Positions 1 through 5,408 of a DNA stretch of 5,408 bases are shown in pieces. The notes beneath the pieces were generated by a model. It ran no database searches and was not told where the DNA came from. It saw only the letters and a program-made list of their open reading frames with translations. Where the stretch lies: positions 2,442 through 7,849 of the forward strand of contig JADGFH010000254.1 of assembly GCA_016743925.1 (NCBI GenBank), read 5' to 3'. How positions within the stretch are numbered: the stretch's first letter is position 1; every line of letters begins with the position of its first letter. The translations under genes and the position numbers were made by a program. The stretch comes from Labilibaculum sp. GTDB lineage: Bacteria > Bacteroidota > Bacteroidia > Bacteroidales > Marinifilaceae.

Positions 1-111
1 CAATAGCTTCGAGTAAAGATTATAAGTTATTTAAACCATCTAATCACTAATTGTTATTTCCTTATTCAGGTTTGCTCATTTAATAATTGAATTCTTTAAA
101 TCTGAGCTTAG

Positions 112-142
112 CAAATATAAAGATTAGAGTACTTAAAACAAA
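112..142 (-). promoter_or_regulatory. Candidate Bacteroidota-type promoter pointing left
   Basis: On the minus strand, TTTG (142-139) is followed after exactly 19 bases by TATATTTG (119-112). This matches the known Bacteroidota housekeeping promoter pattern, a -33 TTTG/TTG element and a -7 TAnnTTTG element. Transcription would start near position 105 and run out of the left edge, so the gene it serves is probably beyond the window and has a leader of at least about 100 bases. Within that leader on the minus strand I see only a five-codon ATG frame (79-62). The match was found in T-rich DNA, where chance hits are more likely. Confidence 0.45.
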
Positions 143-191
143 TCTAGATTGCGAGTTACAAAACAGATTAAATTTCACCAGTATAATACTA

Positions 192-311
192 AAATCGATA
201 TTGAATATCAAAAAGAACACCGGCACAAAGCTCTATATATCTTTCACTTACAAAGACACAAACAATCAAAATTTTACCATTAGCAATTACAAAAACATAA
301 ATAAAATCTTT
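192..311 (-). pseudogene. Possible decayed coding remnant, 40 codons
   Basis: Read on the minus strand from 311 to 192, this is 40 codons open between a TAA (314-312) and a TAG (191-189), with no ATG. By my count, G+C at codon positions 1, 2 and 3 is 18, 9 and 4 of 40, and 14 of 40 codons begin with G although the strand is poor in G. That ordering (GC1 > GC2 > GC3) is what genes in an AT-rich genome show. The translation is partly hydrophobic and includes KDFIYVFVIANGKILIVCVF and SERYIELCAGVLF. I recognise no family. Flanking codons in the same frame contain many stops, so any gene here is broken. The frame was picked after inspection, so the signal could be chance. Confidence 0.25.
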
Positions 312-544
312 TTACCAATAATAAACTCATTGATTTTAAGATTTTATACCATTCTAAAAAGAATTATATCATCATATTTTTCCATCCAACTCAATATTTT
401 AATCAGATCCTATTTCATATAAAATTTAAAATTTGACAATATATTAATCATATGATAACATTCGTAGCTGCAATTTTCCTTGCTAATTATTTATCTAATC
501 TTCCACTGTCAAACAGATCGCAACAATTAAAATAGAACAAATAT

Positions 545-588
545 CTGTTAAATAAGAAAACCGAAAAACAATACTGCTTTCCGGTTTT
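545..588 (-). terminator. Intrinsic terminator after the DUF3467 gene
   Basis: On the minus strand, positions 588-557 fold as a 14-bp stem (AAAACCGGAAAGCA against TGTTTTTCGGTTTT) with a GUAU loop. The stem contains two G-U pairs, which become A-C mismatches on the plus strand, so the structure favours leftward transcription. It starts 21 bases after the DUF3467 stop. The 3' arm ends in UUUU and is followed by CUUAUUU, a modest U-rich tract. It closes the rpoC-DUF3467 unit. It is probably weaker than the terminator directly after rpoC. Confidence 0.8.
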
Positions 589-609
589 TTAAATTAATAT
601 ATTTATGAC

Positions 610-936
610 CTACGCTTCACCTGTTGGGCCAAATCCCATTGGCATAATTGGACCTTGAGGCGAATGACTTTCTTCTACATTTTTAATTTTCCCATGCAGA
701 GATTCAAACTTGCGGATATTATCCTGTAATGCTAACATTAATCGCTTAGCATGCTCGGGAGTTAGAATAATTCTCGATTTCACATCTGCCTTTGGAATAC
801 CAGGCATAATTCTCACAAAATCCACGACAAATTCAGAACTAGAGTGAGTAATCACTGCTAAATTAGAATATGTACCCTGCGCAACATCTTCTTTTAATTG
901 AATATCTATCTGATTCGATGGTTTCTTATCGCTCAT
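610..936 (-). CDS. DUF3467 family protein of unknown function, downstream of rpoC
   Basis: This small protein has 108 residues. I recognise it as the DUF3467 family, which in Bacteroidota commonly sits just after rpoC; its biochemical role is not known. What is visible: a polar N-terminus (MSDKKPSNQIDIQLKEDVAQ), a compact core at about 20-87 containing YSNLAVITHSSSEFVVDFVRI, an MPG turn (44-46), the strand SRIILTP (54-60), a probable helix EHAKRLMLALQDNIRKFESL (61-80), and a Gly/Pro/Met-rich tail (92-108). There is no signal peptide, membrane segment or cysteine, so it should be cytoplasmic. The start ATG is preceded by AAAGAACAATT, at best a weak ribosome site. It lies 130 bases after rpoC on the same strand, but a strong terminator separates them, so it may be only partly co-transcribed. 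A link to transcription is suggested by position only. Family assignment is from memory of the motif pattern, without a search. Confidence 0.9.
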   Translation of the reverse strand: MSDKKPSNQIDIQLKEDVAQGTYSNLAVITHSSSEFVVDFVRIMPGIPKADVKSRIILTPEHAKRLMLALQDNIRKFESLHGKIKNVEESHSPQGPIMPMGFGPTGEA

Positions 937-1008
937 AATTGTTCTTTAATTTTTTGATTACTTGTTGTACGCTAAATTATGAAAATATTTTTTAATACGA
1001 TTAAATAG

Positions 1009-1047
1009 AAAAATAAAAAAGGGTGTTTCCATATGGAAACACCCTTT
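1009..1047 (-). terminator. Intrinsic terminator of rpoC, perfect palindrome
   Basis: Positions 1018-1047 form a perfect 30-base inverted repeat centred on CATATG. As minus-strand RNA this folds into a 13-bp stem (AAAGGGTGTTTCC against GGAAACACCCTTT) with an AUAU loop. It is followed on the minus strand by TTTTTTATTTTT (1020-1009), a textbook U tract. The hairpin begins 20 bases after the rpoC stop. The plus strand lacks an equally good T run (TTTATATT), so the terminator acts mainly leftward, on rpoC transcripts. It should limit transcription into the DUF3467 gene. Confidence 0.93.
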
Positions 1048-1066
1048 ATATTAATTAAAGTAACCT

Positions 1067-4000
1067 CTAATATTCTTTAGCTTTTGAAGCTAGAAGTTTA
1101 TCATATTCTTCTTTTGCACCAACAACTACATCCTTGTACTCGCGTAAACCAGTACCTGCAGGAATAAGGTGTCCACAAATTACATTTTCTTTCAAACCTT
1201 CAAGCTTATCAACTTTACCGCTAATTGCAGCTTCGTTAAGTACCTTAGTTGTTTCCTGAAAGGAAGCAGCTGAGATAAAACTCTTAGTTTGAAGAGATGC
1301 ACGAGTAATACCTTGTAGAATTTGAGTAGAAGTAGCAGGAATTGCCTCACGTGCCTCAACCAATTTCAAGTCTCTTCTTTTCAATACAGAGTTTACATCT
1401 CTTAATTTTCTAGAAGTAACAATCATACCAGCTTTAAGCTCTTCAGAATCTCCACCTTCAACAATCACTTTTTTACCGAAAATTTCATCATTTTCAGCCA
1501 TGAATACCATCTTGTCAATAATTTGCTTTTCCAAGAATTTAGTATCCCCTTGATCGTTAATAACTACCTTACGCATCATCTGACGTACAATAATCTCAAA
1601 GTGCTTATCATTAATCTTCACACCCTGCATACGATATACATCTTGAACTTCGTTCACGATATACTCTTGTACTTTTGTTGGTCCTTTAATCGCTAGGATA
1701 TCAGCAGGAGTTGTAGCACCATCAGATAGTGGAGTTCCAGCTCTTACATAATCGTTCTCCTGAACCAAAATTTGTTTAGAAAGAGGTACCAAGTACTTCT
1801 TAACATCTTCTGCTTTAGTAGTAACAATTACCTCACGATTACCACGCTTAATCTTACCAAAAGTAATTTCTCCATCAACCTCTGAAACAACAGCAGGATT
1901 AGATGGGTTACGAGCCTCAAACAACTCAGTAACACGAGGTAGACCCCCAGTAATATCACCTGTTTTACCAACAGCTCTAGGTATTTTAACCAAAGATTGA
2001 CCCGTTACAACCATTTCACCTTCTGATACAGAAACGTGAGCACCTACTGGTAAGTTGTATGATTTTAGAATATCGCCATTAGAACCGATAATCTTAACAC
2101 TAGGGTTCTTTGTTTTATCTTTAGATTCAGTTACTACTTTTTCAGCAAAACCAGTCGCTTCATCAGATTCTTGTGTAAAGGTTATCCCTTCAAGCAAGTT
2201 TTCAAAAGAAACCTTACCTGAAAATTCAGTAATAATCATTGCATTGTAAGGATCCCACTCACAAATAAGATCATCGATCTTAACGTCTTGACCATCTTTA
2301 ATATACAATTTAGAACCGTAAGGAATTGTATGCGTTGTTAAAGTAATGTTAGTATTTCTATCAACAATACGTAATTCAGCCAAACGACCGATTACAACAT
2401 CATATTTCTTACCATCTTCAGATTTGTGTTCAACAGTACGTAACTCTTCGAATTCAGCGAATCCATTGTACTTAGAAATTACAGAGTTTTCAGTAGAAGT
2501 GTTACCCGCTGTACCCCCAACGTGGAAAGTACGAAGCGTAAGCTGTGTACCCGGCTCTCCAATCGACTGAGCAGCAATAACACCAACAGCTTCACCTTTT
2601 TGAACCGCAATACCGGTTGCTAGGTTACGTCCGTAGCATTTTGCACAAGCGCCTCGCTTAGCTTCACAAGTAAGTACAGAACGAATCTCTACTCTTTCAA
2701 TTGGTGATTTTTCAATCAGTGTTGCTATTTCTTCAGTAATTTCAACACCAGAACCAATAATCAACTCTCCTGATAAAGGATGATAAATATCGTGAACAGT
2801 AGTTCTACCAAGTAATCTTTCGTATAAAGAAGCAACAATTTCTTCCTGATTCTTAATAGCCGAAATTGTTAATCCACGTAAAGTGCCACAATCTTGCTCG
2901 TTAATAATTACATCTTGTGCAACATCAACCAAACGACGAGTTAAGTAACCCGCATCGGCTGTTTTAAGAGCCGTATCAGCCAAACCTTTACGAGCACCGT
3001 GAGTAGAAATAAAGTACTCAAGTACAGATAGACCTTCCTTAAAGTTAGAAAGAATTGGATTCTCAATAATTTGACCACCTTTAGCACCAGATTTTTGTGG
3101 CTTCGCCATCAATCCCCTCATACCACCAAGCTGGCGAATCTGCTCTCTAGAACCACGGGCTCCAGAATCAAGCATCATATAAACAGAGTTAAATCCCTGG
3201 TTATCTTCAGCCAACTGAGTCATCAAAGTCTGAGTTAGGTTTGCATTAATGTGAGTCCAGATATCAATAATCTGATTGTAACGCTCATTATTCGTAATGA
3301 AACCCATGTTGTAGTTATTCAACACTTCCTCCACCTGCGCATATCCATCAGCTACTAAAGCTTCTTTTTCTGCTGGTACAGCAACATCAGAAAGGTTAAA
3401 CGATAGTCCTCCTTCAAATGCTTTACGATAACCTAAATCTTTAATATCATCCAAAAAGTTAGCACAAGCATTTACACCACACTTCTTAAATACATATCCA
3501 ATAATATCTCTAAGCGCTTTTTTAGTAATCAATTGATTAATAAAACCAGCTTCACTAGGAGTGGACTCATTTAAAATAATACGACCGATAGTAGTTTCTA
3601 CGATTGTATCAACTAATTCGTCATTTTCATTTAAGTCTTTAACTTTTACTTTAATCTTAGAATGCAATTCAACCGCTTTCTCATTGAAAGCAATCATTGC
3701 CTCTTCAGCAGAGTAAAAAGTTAATCCTTCACCTTTTGAACCTTTACGTTCCTTAGTAATGTAGTACAATCCAAGTACCATATCCTGAGAAGGAACTGTT
3801 ACTGGAGCACCATTAGCTGGATTTAAAATATTGTGAGAACACAACATTAACATTTGGGCTTCCAAAATAGCTTCATTACCTAATGGTAAGTGAACCGCCA
3901 TCTGGTCACCATCAAAATCCGCATTAAAACCAGTACAAGCCAAAGGATGCAAACGAATAGCTTTTCCTTCAATCAGCTTAGGCTGAAATGACTGAATACC

Positions 4001-5332
4001 TAAACGGTGAAGTGTTGGAGCACGGTTAAGAAGAACAGGATGACCTTTCAATACATTCTCAAGAATATCCCAAACTACAGGATCCTTACGGTCAACAATT
4101 TTCTTAGCCGATTTTACTGTTTTAACGATTCCACGCTCAATCAGTTTACGAATTACGAATGGCTTATAAAGCTCAGCTGCCATATCTTTAGGCAAACCAC
4201 ACTCGTGCATCTTCAAATCTGGTCCTACAACAATTACAGAACGAGCAGAATAGTCAACACGCTTACCCAATAAGTTTTGACGGAAACGTCCTTGCTTACC
4301 TTTCAAAGAATCTGAAAGTGATTTAAGCGGACGGTTATTTTCAGTCTTAACTGCATTAGACTTACGTGAATTATCAAATAATGAATCAACAGCTTCCTGA
4401 AGCATACGCTTCTCATTACGAAGAATTACTTCTGGTGCTTTGATTTCAATTAATCTTTTTAAACGATTGTTACGGATGATTACTCTTCTGTACAAATCAT
4501 TTAGATCGGAAGTTGCAAAACGACCACCATCCAAAGGTACCAATGGACGCAATTCTGGTGGAATTACAGGAACAACTTTCACAATCATCCATTCCGGATT
4601 ATTTACTCCTTGTGAAATACGGAAAGCTTCAACAACCTGAAGTCTCTTCAATGCTTCGTTTTTACGTTGCTGAGAAGTTTCAGTGTTAGCTTTATGACGC
4701 AAATCATAAGAAAGAGTATCAAGATCCAAACGGCCTAAAAGGCTATAAAGAGCATCTGCTCCCATTTGAGCGATAAACTTATCTGGATCTTCATCATCTA
4801 ATAAATGATTTTCCTTTGGAAGCTCATCAAGAATATCAAGATACTCCTCCTCTGTTAGAAAATCAAGATACTTAATTCCATCTGTGGCTTTAATACCAGC
4901 ATTAATTACTACATAACGTTCGTAGTAAATAATTGTATCAAGTTTCTTTGTAGGTAAACCCAAAAGGTAACCTATTTTATTAGGCAATGACTTAAAATAC
5001 CAAATGTGGGCAACAGGTACGACCAATTGAATGTGTCCCATTCGCTCACGTCTTACCTTTTTCTCGGTTACCTCAACACCACATCGATCACAAACAATTC
5101 CTCTATATCGGATACGTTTGTATTTACCACAATGGCACTCATAATCTTTTACAGGACCGAAAATTCTTTCACAGAATAACCCGTCGCGTTCTGGTTTATA
5201 AGTACGATAGTTGATGGTTTCAGGCTTTAAAACTTCACCACTGGATCTTTCTAAGATCTCTTCTGGTGAAGCGAGACTGATAGAGATTTTTGTAAAATTA
5301 CTCTTTACTTTGTTATCTCTTCTGAATGCCAT
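1067..5332 (-). CDS. rpoC: DNA-directed RNA polymerase subunit beta' (RpoC), complete
   Basis: This gene encodes the beta' subunit, which carries the catalytic magnesium site and much of the clamp of cytoplasmic RNA polymerase. The 1421 residues align end to end with the family (E. coli 1407). In order: N-terminal zinc ribbon with Cys66, Cys68, Cys81 and Cys84; clamp helices and sigma-binding region at about 265-318; switch segment GRFRQNLLGKRVDYSARSV at 348-366; catalytic loop NADFDGDQ at 470-477 with Asp472, Asp474 and Asp476; bridge helix at about 776-809; second zinc site Cys815, Cys889, Cys896 and Cys899; trigger loop around 922-940 with Arg934 and His937, interrupted by an insertion of roughly 180 residues (about 943-1123) corresponding to E. 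coli SI3; then the conserved TGGLPRVTELFEAR at 1128-1141. The ATG start gives the usual short N-terminus (MAFRRDNK) before the conserved SISLASPEEI. No Shine-Dalgarno is visible (TAATTTTCAACAT precedes the ATG), which is normal for Bacteroidota. It is presumably the distal gene of the rpoBC operon. The reading frame has no break. Confidence 0.99.
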   Translation of the reverse strand: MAFRRDNKVKSNFTKISISLASPEEILERSSGEVLKPETINYRTYKPERDGLFCERIFGPVKDYECHCGKYKRIRYRGIVCDRCGVEVTEKKVRRERMGHIQLVVPVAHIWYFKSLPNKIGYLLGLPTKKLDTIIYYERYVVINAGIKATDGIKYLDFLTEEEYLDILDELPKENHLLDDEDPDKFIAQMGADALYSLLGRLDLDTLSYDLRHKANTETSQQRKNEALKRLQVVEAFRISQGVNNPEWMIVKVVPVIPPELRPLVPLDGGRFATSDLNDLYRRVIIRNNRLKRLIEIKAPEVILRNEKRMLQEAVDSLFDNSRKSNAVKTENNRPLKSLSDSLKGKQGRFRQNLLGKRVDYSARSVIVVGPDLKMHECGLPKDMAAELYKPFVIRKLIERGIVKTVKSAKKIVDRKDPVVWDILENVLKGHPVLLNRAPTLHRLGIQSFQPKLIEGKAIRLHPLACTGFNADFDGDQMAVHLPLGNEAILEAQMLMLCSHNILNPANGAPVTVPSQDMVLGLYYITKERKGSKGEGLTFYSAEEAMIAFNEKAVELHSKIKVKVKDLNENDELVDTIVETTIGRIILNESTPSEAGFINQLITKKALRDIIGYVFKKCGVNACANFLDDIKDLGYRKAFEGGLSFNLSDVAVPAEKEALVADGYAQVEEVLNNYNMGFITNNERYNQIIDIWTHINANLTQTLMTQLAEDNQGFNSVYMMLDSGARGSREQIRQLGGMRGLMAKPQKSGAKGGQIIENPILSNFKEGLSVLEYFISTHGARKGLADTALKTADAGYLTRRLVDVAQDVIINEQDCGTLRGLTISAIKNQEEIVASLYERLLGRTTVHDIYHPLSGELIIGSGVEITEEIATLIEKSPIERVEIRSVLTCEAKRGACAKCYGRNLATGIAVQKGEAVGVIAAQSIGEPGTQLTLRTFHVGGTAGNTSTENSVISKYNGFAEFEELRTVEHKSEDGKKYDVVIGRLAELRIVDRNTNITLTTHTIPYGSKLYIKDGQDVKIDDLICEWDPYNAMIITEFSGKVSFENLLEGITFTQESDEATGFAEKVVTESKDKTKNPSVKIIGSNGDILKSYNLPVGAHVSVSEGEMVVTGQSLVKIPRAVGKTGDITGGLPRVTELFEARNPSNPAVVSEVDGEITFGKIKRGNREVIVTTKAEDVKKYLVPLSKQILVQENDYVRAGTPLSDGATTPADILAIKGPTKVQEYIVNEVQDVYRMQGVKINDKHFEIIVRQMMRKVVINDQGDTKFLEKQIIDKMVFMAENDEIFGKKVIVEGGDSEELKAGMIVTSRKLRDVNSVLKRRDLKLVEAREAIPATSTQILQGITRASLQTKSFISAASFQETTKVLNEAAISGKVDKLEGLKENVICGHLIPAGTGLREYKDVVVGAKEEYDKLLASKAKEY

Positions 5333-5373
5333 ATGTTGAAAATTAGGAAATTAACAATTTTGTTTCAAGCAAG

Positions 5374-5401
5374 GCGAATGCCGAGAAATCCCAACATTCG
5401 C
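5374..5401 (-). promoter_or_regulatory. RNA hairpin in the rpoB-rpoC spacer
   Basis: The minus-strand RNA from 5401 to 5374 forms a continuous 12-bp stem, GCGAAUGUUGGG against CUCGGCAUUCGC, with an AUUU loop. The outer seven pairs are perfect, and three of the inner five are G-U wobbles. Those wobbles would be A-C mismatches if the plus strand were transcribed, so the fold belongs to the rpoC-sense RNA. The 3' side continues CUUGCUUGAAAC without a U tract, so it is not a good intrinsic terminator. It ends 41 bases before the rpoC ATG. It could be an RNA processing or stability element, or a partial attenuator; which of these is inference. The remainder of 5333-5408 has stops in all three minus frames and no recognisable RpoB C-terminus. 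Confidence 0.55.
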
Positions 5402-5408
5402 TTTATAT

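Larger units (their letters stand above)
1..556. other. AT-rich intergenic region without an intact gene
   Basis: This stretch is about 25% GC by hand count and carries no frame with a convincing start, ribosome site and protein-like composition. No tRNA-like cloverleaf, rRNA, CRISPR repeat or transposon end was seen. It holds the leftward promoter candidate (142-112) and the possible coding remnant (311-192). The rest, especially 312-556, shows only short AT-rich inverted repeats such as ATCATATGAT at 447-456. The plus strand is depleted in G and has more C than G, which suits leftward transcription or an old minus-strand gene better than a plus-strand gene. Confidence 0.7.

Noticed and set aside
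80..232. A 50-codon minus-strand open frame, hydrophobic
   Set aside because: It has no ATG, its composition is what T-rich DNA gives in any frame, and it overlaps the promoter candidate and the more coding-like frame at 311-192.
87..422. A 111-codon plus-strand open frame starting with TTG
   Set aside because: It contains no ATG and has no ribosome site. Only 6 of its 111 codons begin with G, and Gly, Ala, Val and Glu occur once each. GC is highest at its third codon position, the reverse of a real gene in an AT-rich genome. It is better explained as a shadow of minus-strand sequence or chance.
447..456. Palindrome ATCATATGAT as a possible operator
   Set aside because: Ten-base palindromes are expected by chance in such AT-rich DNA, and no adjacent promoter or gene uses it.
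433..461. E. coli-like sigma70 promoter on the plus strand, TTGACA, 17 bases, TAACAT
   Set aside because: Bacteroidota housekeeping promoters follow a different consensus, the -10 match is only four of six, and no plus-strand gene follows; the DNA runs into the end of a leftward unit.
972..979. TAATTTAG on the minus strand as a -7 box for the DUF3467 gene
   Set aside because: It has one mismatch to TAnnTTTG and no TTG or TTTG at the required upstream distance, so it is too weak to call.
2055..2570. Two plus-strand open frames (2055-2249 and 2346-2570) inside rpoC
   Set aside because: They lie antisense to the conserved SI3 and trigger-loop coding sequence, and their translations resemble no known protein. 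They are shadows of rpoC.
4007..4640. Two plus-strand open frames (4007-4273 and 4440-4640) inside rpoC
   Set aside because: They are antisense to highly conserved RpoC core sequence and have no independent support.

Overview
This window comes from a low-GC member of the Bacteroidota. The evidence is the RpoC sequence type, a small DUF3467-family protein directly downstream of rpoC (a gene order known in this phylum), the lack of clear Shine-Dalgarno sequences, and a Bacteroidota-type promoter (TTTG, 19 bases, TATATTTG). A marine or anaerobic Bacteroidales/Marinilabiliales-like host fits the overall impression, but I cannot support a genus from the sequence alone.

Layout, read on the minus strand in the direction of transcription. 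Positions 5408-5333 are the end of the rpoB-rpoC spacer; no recognisable rpoB coding sequence is inside the window. The spacer contains a 12-bp RNA hairpin. Positions 5332-1067 are a complete, intact rpoC (1421 codons, beta' subunit of RNA polymerase) with all zinc ligands, the NADFDGDQ catalytic loop, bridge helix and trigger loop, the last carrying a long insertion like that of E. coli. Twenty bases after its stop is a strong intrinsic terminator built on a perfect 30-base palindrome. Positions 936-610 encode a 108-residue DUF3467 protein of unknown role, followed 21 bases later by a second intrinsic terminator.

Positions 556-1 are about 25% GC by hand count and hold no intact gene. I see a good Bacteroidota promoter candidate at 142-112, pointing out of the left edge, and a 40-codon minus-strand stretch at 311-192 with the base periodicity of coding DNA but no start and stops at both ends. 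The stretch may be a decayed gene remnant.

Functionally this is a core housekeeping locus. rpoC supplies the catalytic half of RNA polymerase. The DUF3467 gene can be expressed from read-through past the rpoC terminator or from its own promoter, but no convincing promoter is visible in the 130-base gap. I found no mobile element, CRISPR array, RNA gene, or defence or biosynthetic system. The points most worth following are the rpoB-rpoC hairpin, the terminator between rpoC and DUF3467, and the coding-like remnant near the left edge.
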